The notes: generated from the sequence alone by a model not told the origin. Numbered from the stretch's first letter, positions 15,984 to 24,920 are shown. The stretch: 36,427 nucleotides of DNA from Clostridium sp. SM-530-WT-3G (GCF_012843905.1 NZ_JABAGC010000034.1:1-36427); one strand, 5' to 3'. Made by a program: numbers and translations.

Positions 15984-17531
15984 ATGAAAATAGATAGAAC
16001 AAAAAATGCGACAAGAAATATAATATTTGCAGGTTTTTTAAAAATATATCAAACTATTATTCCTTTTTTGATGCGTACTACTATGATTTATTTTATGGGT
16101 GTACAATATTTAGGTTTAAACAGCTTATTTACTTCTATTCTTCAAGTTTTAAACCTTGCTGAATTAGGAGTAGGTTCAGCCATGGTTTATAGTATGTATA
16201 AACCAATTGCTGAGGATGATACATTATCTATATGTGTATTACTCAAATTGTACAAACTTTATTATAGAATAATTGGAATTGTTATTGGTATGGTAGGCTT
16301 GTTTTTTACACCTTTTATTCCATATTTAGTAAAAAGTGATCTGCCTTCTGAATTAAATATTTATGTTTTATATTTACTTAATCTATCTGCAACGGTATGT
16401 ACTTATTGGCTTTTTGCATATAAAAATAGTTTATTTGAAGCTCATCAGAGAATAGATATCACAAGTAAAATTAGTGTACTTATGAATACTATAAAGTTTT
16501 CTTTTCAATTTATAGTTATTTTATTTACCAAAAGTTTTTATTTATATATAATTGTAGCATTATTAAGTCAAATTATTACAAATATTATTACTGCAATTAT
16601 TGCCACAAAGAAATATCCAGATTATTTACCTAAAGGGAAGTTATCAAAAGAGGCTACAAAAGAAATTAATTTAAGAATCAAAGATTTATTTACAGCGAAA
16701 CTAGGAGGAGTAATTTTAAACTCTGCAGATTCTGTAGTTATATCTAGTTTTCTTGGTTTGACTATCTTGGCAATATATCAAAATTATTATTTTATAGTTA
16801 CTTCAATAATTGGAGTTGTTTCAATTATATTTCAATCATGTACAGCTGGTATTGGAAATAGTATTATCGTTGAAACACCAGAAAAAAACTTTAATGATTT
16901 TTTAAAGTTTGATTTTCTTATATCGTGGTTAGCTGGTTTTTGCACGTGTTGTTTACTTTGTATATTTCAGCCATTTATGAAAATATGGGTTGGAGAAAAA
17001 TTGATGATGGATATGAGTGTGGTTGTATGTTTTTGTGTATACTATTTTATTTATGAAATTAATCATTTATTAAATACATATAAAGATGCAGCAGGGATTT
17101 GGCATACAGATAGATTTAGGCCGTTAGTTACATCTGTTTCTAATTTAATTATGAATTTAGTGTTGGTTCAATTTTGGGGAGTTTATGGTGTTTTACTTTC
17201 TACAGTAATAGCAACATTATTTATTGGGATGCCATGGCTTGTACACAATTTATTCTCTACGCTTTTTGGCAGAGATAAGATTAAGATTTATTTGTCGAAG
17301 CAATTTACATATGGAGTTGTTATATTAGCTGCAAATTATGTGTGCTATAGAGTGTGTGCTACAGTTGATATTGATGGAATTGCAAAAATTGGATTTAACT
17401 TGATAATTTGTTTTATAATTTATAATTTAATTTTTGTTTTATTTTTTAGGAAATCAAAAGAACATCAAGAATGTTTTTCAATGATAAATAGGATAGTTGG
17501 TTCAATGCTTAAAGTTAAAATGAACAAATAA
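15984..17531 (+). CDS. wzx: Wzx-type repeat-unit flippase
   Basis: A 515-residue polytopic membrane protein of the oligosaccharide flippase (MOP) superfamily, expected to move the finished undecaprenyl-linked repeat unit across the membrane. The opening NATRNIIFAGFLKIYQTIIP and IYFMGVQYLGLNSLF, LNLAELGVGSAMVYSMYKP are typical of Gram-positive Wzx proteins, and the chain holds about 12-14 hydrophobic segments up to the end. ATG with TGAGGT ahead. It lies 277 nt after the pyruvyltransferase and 23 nt before the polymerase, the usual pairing. Length is slightly above the usual 420-480. Confidence 0.92.
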   Translation: MKIDRTKNATRNIIFAGFLKIYQTIIPFLMRTTMIYFMGVQYLGLNSLFTSILQVLNLAELGVGSAMVYSMYKPIAEDDTLSICVLLKLYKLYYRIIGIVIGMVGLFFTPFIPYLVKSDLPSELNIYVLYLLNLSATVCTYWLFAYKNSLFEAHQRIDITSKISVLMNTIKFSFQFIVILFTKSFYLYIIVALLSQIITNIITAIIATKKYPDYLPKGKLSKEATKEINLRIKDLFTAKLGGVILNSADSVVISSFLGLTILAIYQNYYFIVTSIIGVVSIIFQSCTAGIGNSIIVETPEKNFNDFLKFDFLISWLAGFCTCCLLCIFQPFMKIWVGEKLMMDMSVVVCFCVYYFIYEINHLLNTYKDAAGIWHTDRFRPLVTSVSNLIMNLVLVQFWGVYGVLLSTVIATLFIGMPWLVHNLFSTLFGRDKIKIYLSKQFTYGVVILAANYVCYRVCATVDIDGIAKIGFNLIICFIIYNLIFVLFFRKSKEHQECFSMINRIVGSMLKVKMNK

Positions 17532-17554
17532 TGAAAGAAACAGGGTGATACTAG

Positions 17555-18742
17555 TTGGAAAAAAATTTTCTAGTAAAACATTTGCCATTATATTATTTAA
17601 TTAGTATACTGGCGTTTATTTCCTGCATGGATTCTGTAGCATACTTTAATCAGATATTACATTTTACAAGATATTTATATTACTTGAGATATGTATTAAT
17701 TATCGGGATATTATTATTTTGCTGTATAAAGAAGAGAACTTTTACTTCTACTTTTAAATTAATTAGTTTATTTTTTTTATTTACATTAGTTTCTACTATT
17801 TTAAAGGATAATAGTTTAGGATATGCAATTCAAGTTGTTTCAAGTATGCTTATTATTCCACTTGTGTTGGAGGTATATAAAAAATATATTTTTAATATTA
17901 TTGATATTTGGAAAGATATTCTTTGGGTTTTGGTACTTTGTGATTTCATATCTATGTTTATTTTCCCTGGAGGGATGTATTATGATGGGTTATATACTGC
18001 AAATTGGATTCTCGGATATAAAACAGCTAGACTTGTTTTTAGTCTTCCGTTATGTATTTTCAGTGCAATTTCGAATATTAATAAATATGGAAAACTGAAA
18101 TTAACTAGTTATTTGGCAATTATTATTTCATGCATTAGTTGTGTAAAAACAGAATCAACAGGTGCTACAACAGCAATTTTGTTGTTAGGAATTTTATTTA
18201 TTATAATCAGTATAAGTTATAAAAGAAAAGTATTGTACAATTTTATTCAAGGTATTTTTAATTTTAAAGTAATAATTCCTGTCTATGCTATTATTGTAGT
18301 AGCTGTAATTTTGATTGATCAAGTACCAGTAATTCAGTATATTGTAGTAAATTGGCTCGGAAAAGATGCAACATTAACAACTAGAACATATATATGGGCA
18401 TTATGTATTGAAAAAATAATAGAAAGCCCTATATGGGGATATGGATATATTACTAATGCTAATTTTGTAAAAATCACAGGCAATGGTTTTGCAGGAACAG
18501 CCCATAATATGATACTATCTATATTGGTTTCGGCTGGAATTATAGGATTAATAATATATATTGCTATTATCATAAGTACAATGAGAAAAGTAAATTTACG
18601 AGAAGATGCTGCTATTGAATTAATACTTTGTGCAGGAATAATTATTCAATTATTTATAGGGATATCTTCATCATCATTAATTTTTTGTTCATTTTCCTTT
18701 GTTTTTTATGATTTGATTTCAATATATAGATCAAATATATAA
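17555..18742 (+). CDS. wzy: Wzy-type polysaccharide polymerase
   Basis: A 395-residue membrane protein with roughly 11-13 hydrophobic segments and one large loop before the last few spans. The loop and following segment, RTYIWALCIEKIIESPIWGY and AHNMILSILVSAGIIGLIIY, match the conserved region of O-antigen polymerase/ligase proteins. It should join repeat units at the outer membrane face after Wzx export. The start is TTG at 17555 with AGGGTGAT about 8 nt upstream; there is no better ATG. Wzy sequences are highly variable, so the call rests on topology, this motif and the neighbouring flippase. No convincing terminator follows. Confidence 0.88.
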   Translation: MEKNFLVKHLPLYYLISILAFISCMDSVAYFNQILHFTRYLYYLRYVLIIGILLFCCIKKRTFTSTFKLISLFFLFTLVSTILKDNSLGYAIQVVSSMLIIPLVLEVYKKYIFNIIDIWKDILWVLVLCDFISMFIFPGGMYYDGLYTANWILGYKTARLVFSLPLCIFSAISNINKYGKLKLTSYLAIIISCISCVKTESTGATTAILLLGILFIIISISYKRKVLYNFIQGIFNFKVIIPVYAIIVVAVILIDQVPVIQYIVVNWLGKDATLTTRTYIWALCIEKIIESPIWGYGYITNANFVKITGNGFAGTAHNMILSILVSAGIIGLIIYIAIIISTMRKVNLREDAAIELILCAGIIIQLFIGISSSSLIFCSFSFVFYDLISIYRSNI

Positions 18743-18930
18743 ATTACTTTATGATAAATTTATAAGAAAGCATTAGAATATTTGTTTAAATAGATCTACT
18801 TTTTTTATCAGAAAAGAATTTTAATATAACTGAGTTATCAATAGAATAAATCTTATCCCAAATTATTTAAAAGATAGTATAGTAGTTTATTTAATAGTTG
18901 ATAATACGCTTTAAAATAAATTTGGTACAC

Positions 18931-18973
18931 ATTTTGATTGCTATGATAAATTGTTTTATTATAGCAATCAAAA
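18931..18973 (+). repeat. Near-perfect 20-bp inverted repeat
   Basis: TTTTGATTGCTATGATAAA (18932-18950) and TTTATTATAGCAATCAAAA are inverted copies with a short spacer (around ttg) and one G-T wobble. The arms begin with Ts and end with As, so the RNA does not look like a terminator on either strand. The right arm is part of the transposase remnant (reading FIIAIKNG), the left arm an inverted copy of it. Confidence 0.7.
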
Positions 18974-19713
18974 ATGGTTCTAAAAAATATCAAGTAATAG
19001 TTATCTATGATTCTTGGTATACTAAAAAGCCTTTTATAATTTAAATTAAAAAATTTTAAAATATAAACGTGTTAGGAGCTTTAAGTTCTGATACTGTAAT
19101 GTACCATGTTGTTTATTAAACACATACAGGAGAAAGAGGTCGTCCTAGAAAGATTAAAGAATTAATTATAGAATTCTTGACTATTCTAAAGACGACAAAT
19201 ATTTTGTAGCGCATACACAAGCCAAAACAAATTTAACAGATAAAGTTGTATATATATAACAGTCACAACTTCGATGTAACGACTTTTAAGCTTGTACTTT
19301 TATATACGAGTACAATAAATCTATGAAGTAAATGGCTTTGACAATTCAACAACAGATGATTCAGATTTAGTTATAATATTTATGAAATTTGTTGGAATAT
19401 TGAAGTGATATTTTATCAGCAAAAAAACTTTTGGTCATTTAGCAATTATATGGTAAGAAGTAAAGCTGGTATAGAAAAGTATGCCAATTTATCAGGGGTA
19501 GCCTACACCATGTGTATTACTTTGTCTTTTATAAATGAGCAATTTTCAAAATATCAATTTCAAAGTCCACAAGAATTTAAATATTACTTATCTGAATGTA
19601 TTCTTAAAGAATTATTTATTGGCAAGTTATTGAAAACACTACAATCTACAAAAAATATTATAACAATCAAAGATGCTGTTAATTACTTTGCTTCGCAAGA
19701 TGGAGTCAGCTAA
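18952..19713 (+). pseudogene. Decayed DDE-type (IS4-like) transposase
   Basis: A set of broken frames read like one transposase. From 18952: FIIAIKNGSKKYQVIVIYDS then WYTKKP (second catalytic Asp region), then stops; VLGALSSDTVMYHVVY, GERGRPRK, a THKPKQI-like stretch out of frame, and finally WNIEVIFYQQKNFWSF, corresponding to the R-x3-E-x6-K part that carries the catalytic glutamate. The last 102 codons (19405-19713) are still open and end DGVS. Several stops and frameshifts make it inactive. The 5' part is missing and I found no terminal inverted repeats. It marks the boundary between the variable capsule genes and the rhamnose operon. Confidence 0.82.
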
Positions 19714-19791
19714 TTTTAATGTTAAGTGGTGTTATGATAATAAGTTTAGTAATAATTTAAATAAAGATTCTAAATGAATGGAGTGAAAAAG

Positions 19792-20622
19792 ATGGGAATT
19801 AAATTATTAATAAAACGTACAATTAATTTGTTTAAAGAAAAAAAAATAATTCCAATTCAGCATTATGTTCATGCAAATCAAATATTAAAAGGTCAAGTTG
19901 CCTTGATATCTGGAGGATCAGGTGGAATAGGATTTGCTATAGCAAAGAAATTTATTGAATCAGGATGTAAGGTAATTATAGCAGGAACTAAAGAGGAAAA
20001 ATTAAAAAAGTGTGTAGATGAACTAGGAAGCTCTTGTTCATATATTATACTTAATCTATATAATGTTTCAGAATTTCAAAATAAGATTCAAGAAGCAGAA
20101 GAAAAGTTTGGGAATATAAATATATTAGTTAATTGTGCTGGAATACACATTCCTCGTAATGATTTAGCCTTTCTAAATATAGATGAAAATGAGTATGATA
20201 CAATAATGGATTTAAATTTGAAAGGAACGTATTTCTTAAGCCAGGAATTAGCAAAGCGTATGATAGAAAGAAAAATAAAAGGTCATATTCTCATGATTTC
20301 ATCACAATCTGGATTGGAGCCAGCATGGAGTCCATATAGACTATCAAAGTGGGGAATAAAGGCACTTACAGAAGGACTTGCTCAAAGTTTGTTGAATTAT
20401 GGAATTATAGTAAATGGAATAGGGCCTGGGCCTACTGCTACATCTATGCAACCATATAAAAAGGGAGATAGTATTTATACCAATCAAAACCCAATAAAGA
20501 GATATACAATGCCAGAAGAGGTTGCAGAATATGCAGTTATTTTAACAAGTAGCCTAGGTGATACAGTAGTTGGAGATACTTTATATATGTCAGGTGGTAG
20601 AGGTATTATAGAATTGAGATAA
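19792..20622 (+). CDS. Short-chain dehydrogenase/reductase
   Basis: A 276-residue SDR enzyme. After an unusual basic N-terminal stretch of about 40 residues it has the cofactor motif SGGSGGIGFAIAKKF, an NCAGIH strand, SSQSGLEPAWSPYRLSKWG with the catalytic Ser, Tyr and Lys, and a C-terminal VVGDTLYMSGGRGI. This is a classical FabG-like SDR reducing a ketone or oxidising an alcohol with NAD(P)H. The alanine that often marks NADPH choice cannot decide its cofactor here. The ATG at 19792 follows GGAG by 8 nt; the in-frame ATG at 19774 has no such site. It lies alone between the transposase wreck and rfbA, so it might be a sugar-modifying reductase of the capsule, or cargo left by the mobile element. 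Confidence 0.85.
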   Translation: MGIKLLIKRTINLFKEKKIIPIQHYVHANQILKGQVALISGGSGGIGFAIAKKFIESGCKVIIAGTKEEKLKKCVDELGSSCSYIILNLYNVSEFQNKIQEAEEKFGNINILVNCAGIHIPRNDLAFLNIDENEYDTIMDLNLKGTYFLSQELAKRMIERKIKGHILMISSQSGLEPAWSPYRLSKWGIKALTEGLAQSLLNYGIIVNGIGPGPTATSMQPYKKGDSIYTNQNPIKRYTMPEEVAEYAVILTSSLGDTVVGDTLYMSGGRGIIELR

Positions 20623-20699
20623 ATAATATTGGATTGGCTGAGAGTAATTGTAGAATAAATATCTGTTCTCATAAAACAAGTGTAGTATAAGGATATGAT

Positions 20700-20722
20700 A
20701 TATAGAATAAAATATTCTGTAT
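20700..20722 (+). other. Small hairpin between the SDR gene and rfbA
   Basis: AGAATA (20704-20709) pairs with TATTCT (20713-20718) across three As and the stem extends by about four more pairs including a wobble. There is no T-run. It lies within a 233-nt AT-rich gap that probably holds the rfb promoter, though I see no convincing -35/-10 pair. Confidence 0.35.
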
Positions 20723-20855
20723 AGGATAGAACTTAGCTATTATATAAATAAAAATGCAATAAATACATATTTCTATTATTAAGTGAATTAATTAAAAAAT
20801 AAAATACTATTAAACAAAATTGTAATTTATTAAAATAAGGAGGTTAAATTAGATT

Positions 20856-21767
20856 GTGAAAGGAATAATTTTAGCAGGCGGTTCAGGTACTCGCCTTTAT
20901 CCAGTGACAAAAGCAATGTCAAAGCAAATGGTACCTATTTATGATAAACCAATGATTTATTATCCTATGTCAGTTCTTATGTTGGCAGGGATAAGAGATA
21001 TTTTAATTATATCTACTCCAAGAGATATAGTTAATTTTAAAGAACTTTTTAAGGATGGACAAGAATTGGGATTGAATATTGAATATGCTATTCAGGAAAA
21101 TCCTAATGGGCTTGCAGAAGCATTTATTATAGGAGAAGAATTTATAGGTGACGATAGTGTTGCCATGGTTCTTGGAGATAATATATTTTATGGGCAAAGC
21201 TTTAGTGAACATTTAAAACATGCAGCTAGTTTACAAAATGGAGCTTATGTATTTGGATATTATGTACAAAATCCAAAAGCTTTTGGTGTTGTTGAATTTG
21301 ATGAAGATGGAAAAGTTATTTCATTAGAAGAAAAACCAGAACATCCTAAATCAAAATATGCGGTGCCAGGTTTATATTTTTACGATAGCACAGTAGTAGA
21401 AAAAGCTAAAGATTTAAAGCCATCTGCAAGAGGAGAACTTGAAATTACAGATTTAAATAAAGCATATATGAATGAAGGAACATTAAAAGTTCAGTTATTA
21501 GGTAGAGGAATGGCTTGGCTTGATACTGGAACTCATGCATCTATGCTTCAAGCATCAAATTTTGTTGAAGCTGTTCAAAGTACTCAAGGTACATATATAG
21601 CATGTCTTGAAGAAATTGCTTATAGAAAAGGATGGATATCTTCAGAAGAAGTTGTTGAACTTGCAAAGCCATTAATGAAGACAGGTTATGGCCAGTACTT
21701 GATGGACATAGTTGAAGAAGTAGAACTTAAAAGAGCAAAGAGTGAAGTAGCAACAACTGTAGAGTAA
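20856..21767 (+). CDS. rfbA: Glucose-1-phosphate thymidylyltransferase
   Basis: RfbA/RmlA joins dTTP and glucose-1-phosphate to make dTDP-glucose. The 303-residue chain has the nucleotidyltransferase opening [38 protein letters not shown] with the metal-binding Asp, [19 protein letters not shown] and [12 protein letters not shown], all classical. Start is GTG with AAGGAGG 12 nt ahead. It is followed by rfbC, rfbD and rfbB with short gaps (14, 13 and 56 nt), giving a full dTDP-L-rhamnose operon. The dTDP-glucose also feeds the FdtA/FdtB route. Confidence 0.97.
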   Translation: MKGIILAGGSGTRLYPVTKAMSKQMVPIYDKPMIYYPMSVLMLAGIRDILIISTPRDIVNFKELFKDGQELGLNIEYAIQENPNGLAEAFIIGEEFIGDDSVAMVLGDNIFYGQSFSEHLKHAASLQNGAYVFGYYVQNPKAFGVVEFDEDGKVISLEEKPEHPKSKYAVPGLYFYDSTVVEKAKDLKPSARGELEITDLNKAYMNEGTLKVQLLGRGMAWLDTGTHASMLQASNFVEAVQSTQGTYIACLEEIAYRKGWISSEEVVELAKPLMKTGYGQYLMDIVEEVELKRAKSEVATTVE

Positions 21768-21781
21768 GGAGTATTATACAT

Positions 21782-22363
21782 ATGGGAAACTTTAATTTTA
21801 ATAAAACTAGTATAGATGGAGTTTATATAATAGAGCCTAAGGTATTTGGAGATAACAGAGGATACTTTATGGAAAGCTATAATGGTGAACATTTTAAAGA
21901 AGCTGGTCTTAATATGGTATTTGTTCAAGACAACGAATCAAAATCAAGTAAGGGGGTTCTTAGAGGGCTTCATTTTCAAAAAAAACATAGTCAAGGGAAA
22001 CTTGTAAGAGTAACTAAAGGAAAAGTATTTGATGTAGCTGTGGATTTAAGGCATGGGTCTGAAACTTATGGAAAATGGGAAGGTGTTATTTTAAGTGAAG
22101 AAAATAAGAAACAATTCTATATTCCAGAAGGATTTGCTCATGGATTTTTAGTATTATCAGATGAAGCTGTATTTAATTATAAATGTACAGATTATTATGC
22201 ACCAGAATATGATGGTGGAGTTATGTGGAATGATCCAGATATAAATATCCAATGGCCTTTAGAAGGAATAGAAGAAATAGTATTATCTGAAAAAGATAAA
22301 AAACATCCTAATTTAAAAGATTTAGATTTAAGTCAGTATTCTGATTTTAATATTTCTAAGTAA
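21782..22363 (+). CDS. rfbC: dTDP-4-dehydrorhamnose 3,5-epimerase
   Basis: RfbC/RmlC epimerises dTDP-4-keto-6-deoxyglucose at C3 and C5. The 193-residue cupin shows DNRGYFMESYN, FVQDNESKSSKGVLRGLHFQ (with the catalytic histidine), GKVFDVAVDLRHGSETYGKW, FYIPEGFAHGFLVLSD, and YKCTDYYAPEYDGGVMWND (with the conserved tyrosine). Length is slightly above the 180-185 norm. An AAGGAG precedes the ATG closely, 14 nt behind rfbA. It competes with FdtA for the same keto sugar. Confidence 0.97.
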   Translation: MGNFNFNKTSIDGVYIIEPKVFGDNRGYFMESYNGEHFKEAGLNMVFVQDNESKSSKGVLRGLHFQKKHSQGKLVRVTKGKVFDVAVDLRHGSETYGKWEGVILSEENKKQFYIPEGFAHGFLVLSDEAVFNYKCTDYYAPEYDGGVMWNDPDINIQWPLEGIEEIVLSEKDKKHPNLKDLDLSQYSDFNISK

Positions 22364-22376
22364 GTGAGGACTAGAG

Positions 22377-23252
22377 ATGAAGATATTAATTACAGGCTCA
22401 AAAGGGCAATTGGGAAATGAACTTCAAGATATAATCAATAAAGGTTATGCTGAAATAGGAAAAGTATCTGATAATATTAGAAATTCAGAAGTTATAGCTT
22501 TAGATGTAGATAAATTAGATATAACAAAATTAGATGAAGTAAAAAGAGTGTTAATAGATGTAAAACCAGATGTAGTTATTAATTGTGCAGCAGCTACTAA
22601 TGTAGATGGATGTGAATCTAATGAAGATTTTGCATTCAAAGTTAATTCAATAGGACCTAGAAATTTAGCAATTATTTGCGAAGAAATAGGTGCTAAACTA
22701 GTACAAGTATCTACTGACTATGTATTTAGTGGAGTTGGAGAAAAGCCTTTAACTGAATATGATTTAACAGCTCCATACAGTGTATATGGAAAAACTAAAT
22801 TACTTGGTGAAAACTATGTAAGAGAATTCTGCTCAAAATACTTTATAGTAAGAACAGCATGGCTTTATGGTTATGTAGGACATAACTTTGTATATACTAT
22901 GAGAAGATTAGGAAAAGAAAAAGATAGTATAAATGTTGTCAATGATCAAAGAGGAAACCCTACACATGCAAATGATTTAGCTTATCATATATTAAAACTA
23001 ATAGAAACAGAAGAATACGGAGTATATCACTGTACTGGAAAAGGTGAATGCACTTGGTATGATTTTGCAAAAACAATTATAGAATTATCAGGTGAAGAGT
23101 GCAAAGTTAATCCATGTACTTCAGAGGAATATAAGACTCCAGCTAAAAGACCAGAGTATTCATCATTAGATAATATGATGCTTAGAAATACTGTTGGAGA
23201 TGAAATGAGAGACTGGAAGGATGCAATAAAATCATTTATAGATAATCTTTAA
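22377..23252 (+). CDS. rfbD: dTDP-4-dehydrorhamnose reductase
   Basis: RfbD/RmlD performs the last step to dTDP-L-rhamnose. The 291-residue SDR has ITGSKGQLGNEL (cofactor loop), DVVINCAAATNVDGCES, VSTDYVFSG, and PYSVYGKTKLLGE holding the catalytic YxxxK, followed by RTAWLYG and NDQRGNPTHANDLAYHIL. All are standard. GAGG sits before the ATG. It lies between rfbC and rfbB in a single transcription unit. Confidence 0.97.
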   Translation: MKILITGSKGQLGNELQDIINKGYAEIGKVSDNIRNSEVIALDVDKLDITKLDEVKRVLIDVKPDVVINCAAATNVDGCESNEDFAFKVNSIGPRNLAIICEEIGAKLVQVSTDYVFSGVGEKPLTEYDLTAPYSVYGKTKLLGENYVREFCSKYFIVRTAWLYGYVGHNFVYTMRRLGKEKDSINVVNDQRGNPTHANDLAYHILKLIETEEYGVYHCTGKGECTWYDFAKTIIELSGEECKVNPCTSEEYKTPAKRPEYSSLDNMMLRNTVGDEMRDWKDAIKSFIDNL

Positions 23253-23308
23253 TTTTATTGATTTGTATTATAGGATATATTGAATTTTAAAATTTAGGAG
23301 TTGAAAAT

Positions 23309-24364
23309 ATGAAAACATACTTAGTTACAGGTGGAGCTGGATTTATAGGTTCTAACTTTGTATTATATATGCTAAATAAATATGAAGATATAAGAATAAT
23401 CAATTTAGATAAATTAACTTATGCAGGAAATTTAGAAAATCTTAAATCAATAGAAAAAGATGAAAGACATATCTTTGTTCAGGGAGATATATGCGATAAG
23501 GAACTTGTTTCTGGTCTTTTTGAGAAATATGATATAGATTATGTAGCTCACTTTGCTGCAGAATCTCACGTAGATAGAAGTATTAAAGAACCAGAAGTAT
23601 TTGCTAAGACAAATGTACTTGGAACAGTAAATATGCTTAACTGTGCAAAAAATGCATGGGAAAATGAAGATGGATCATGGAAAGAAGGAGTTAAATTCCT
23701 TCATGTATCAACAGATGAAGTATATGGTTCACTAGGCGATACAGGATTCTTCAGAGAAACAACACCTTTAGATCCACATAGTCCATATTCAGCAAGTAAG
23801 GCAAGTTCAGATTTTATGGTTAAAGCATACTATGATACATATAAAATGCCTGTGAATATAACAAGATGTTCTAATAATTATGGACCATTCCAATTCCCTG
23901 AAAAGTTAATACCATTATTAATAAATAACTGTTTAAGCCATAAAGATTTACCTGTATACGGTGATGGTCTAAATATCAGAGATTGGCTTTACGTTGAAGA
24001 TCATGCAAAAGCAATAGATATGGTTATAAACAACGGAAGAATAGGTGAAGTTTACAATGTTGGTGGCCACAATGAAAGAACAAATATACAAATAGTAAAA
24101 ACAGTTATATCATACATAAATGAAAATGTAGATAAGGAAGTAACTGAAAACTTAATCAAATATGTTGAAGATAGAAAAGGTCACGATAGAAGATATGGTA
24201 TAGCACCAGATAAAATAAAAGAAGAACTAGGATGGTATCCAGAAACTACATTTGAAGTAGGAATAAAGAAAACAATAAAATGGTACTTAGACAATTCAGA
24301 ATGGATGAGAAACGTAACATCAGGAGACTACCAAAACTATTATAAAAAGATGTACACCTTATAA
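23309..24364 (+). CDS. rfbB: dTDP-glucose 4,6-dehydratase
   Basis: RfbB/RmlB converts dTDP-glucose to dTDP-4-keto-6-deoxyglucose, the branch point for rhamnose and for the FdtA/FdtB amino sugar. The 351-residue extended SDR shows VTGGAGFIGSNFV, HFAAESHVDRSI, VSTDEVYGSLGD with the catalytic Asp-Glu, SPYSASKASSDFMVKAY with YxxxK, and NNYGPFQFPEKLIPL. TAGGAG lies before the ATG. The gene's last codons (PYKKMYTL region) run directly into a set of 42-nt repeats. Codon use is the AGA-rich norm of the window. Confidence 0.98.
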   Translation: MKTYLVTGGAGFIGSNFVLYMLNKYEDIRIINLDKLTYAGNLENLKSIEKDERHIFVQGDICDKELVSGLFEKYDIDYVAHFAAESHVDRSIKEPEVFAKTNVLGTVNMLNCAKNAWENEDGSWKEGVKFLHVSTDEVYGSLGDTGFFRETTPLDPHSPYSASKASSDFMVKAYYDTYKMPVNITRCSNNYGPFQFPEKLIPLLINNCLSHKDLPVYGDGLNIRDWLYVEDHAKAIDMVINNGRIGEVYNVGGHNERTNIQIVKTVISYINENVDKEVTENLIKYVEDRKGHDRRYGIAPDKIKEELGWYPETTFEVGIKKTIKWYLDNSEWMRNVTSGDYQNYYKKMYTL

Positions 24365-24478
24365 AAGGTTAGCTATGCTAACATTAAGAACAATTTCGCC
24401 TATTAAAAAAGCAGCTATGCTGCATATACAAACATTTCACCTTATAAAAGGTTAGCTATGTTTCTTTACCTAACATAT
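24355..24478 (+). repeat. Three tandem 42-nt hairpin-bearing repeats
   Basis: Imperfect copies begin at 24355, 24397 and 24438, each opening like C(A/G)CCT-ATTAAAA and holding TAGCTATGCTAAC or GCAGCTATGCTGC, a small self-pairing core. The second unit has compensatory changes in both arms (GTTAGC..GCTAAC to GCAGC..GCTGC), keeping the stem. The first copy starts inside the last codons of rfbB. The third loses its 3' arm. Confidence 0.72.
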
Positions 24479-24483
24479 TATAA

Positions 24484-24516
24484 AAAAAACTGCATTTATA
24501 TATGGTGCAGTTTTTT
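24484..24516 (+). terminator. Terminator of the rfb operon
   Basis: AAAAAACTGCA (24484-24494) pairs perfectly with TGCAGTTTTTT (24506-24516) across an 11-nt loop, with the A-tract before and T-tract after expected of a rho-independent, possibly bidirectional, terminator. Confidence 0.92.
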
Positions 24517-24539
24517 GTTATATTCTATATGTAAAAAAA

Positions 24540-24548
24540 TGGTATAAT
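24540..24548 (+). promoter_or_regulatory. Extended -10 promoter of the small protein gene
   Basis: TGGTATAAT is an exact extended -10 (TG-n-TATAAT) placed about 20 nt before the start codon of the next gene. No clear -35 box is present, as is common with extended -10 promoters. The leader would be short. Confidence 0.6.
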
Positions 24549-24567
24549 GTAATTAGGAGGGAAGCAC

Positions 24568-24804
24568 ATGATTATTATTAACAAAGAAAAGATTAAAAAA
24601 GAAATTATCAATAATTTAAATGGAATATTACCAATAGATCCAATAGAATTAAAGAAGGGGAAATATAAAGGGATTTTTATGGATAAATATAAAGGAATAA
24701 CTTATTTGTTTACAGGATCATATCAAGGAAAATATAAATTAATAGATTTGTTAGAAGATTTTCTTAAGGATAAGAATTTATCATATGAAGAGTTCATTCA
24801 ATGA
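24568..24804 (+). CDS. Small conserved-looking hypothetical protein
   Basis: I do not recognise a family. The 78-residue product is hydrophilic and lysine-rich, with no signal peptide or membrane span. Its N-terminal half (INKEKIKKEIINNL) looks helical, the middle (KGKYKGIFMDKYKGITYLFT) like a beta hairpin and the end (LIDLLEDFLKDKNLSYEEF) helical. It has a strong TAGGAGGG 6-8 nt before the ATG, its own extended -10 promoter and terminators on both sides, so it is very likely a real, singly transcribed cytoplasmic protein. Possibly a regulator, but nothing in the sequence proves it. Confidence 0.7.
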   Translation: MIIINKEKIKKEIINNLNGILPIDPIELKKGKYKGIFMDKYKGITYLFTGSYQGKYKLIDLLEDFLKDKNLSYEEFIQ

Positions 24805-24832
24805 TTAATTATTTGTCTGTGAATGTAGAAAA

Positions 24833-24870
24833 AATGTTCTTATAAACTATTTTAAATTTATAAGAACATT
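24833..24870. terminator. Bidirectional terminator between convergent genes
   Basis: AATGTTCTTATAAA (24833-24846) pairs perfectly with TTTATAAGAACATT (24857-24870), loop of 10 nt. A-rich sequence lies before and T-rich after. It separates the small protein gene (plus) from the wall-binding protein (minus) and may serve both. Confidence 0.75.
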
Positions 24871-24920
24871 TATGAAAAAGTTTTAATTATATTTTTAAAT
24901 GATTTGAGATAAAGTTACTA

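Noticed and set aside
18931..18973. Inverted repeat as terminator of the wzy transcript
   Set aside because: The arms start with Ts and end with As, the reverse of the terminator pattern, and no T-run follows on either strand.
24355..24478. Possible CRISPR array
   Set aside because: The units are contiguous, with no unique spacers between identical repeats, and no cas genes lie nearby. It is a tandem hairpin repeat instead.
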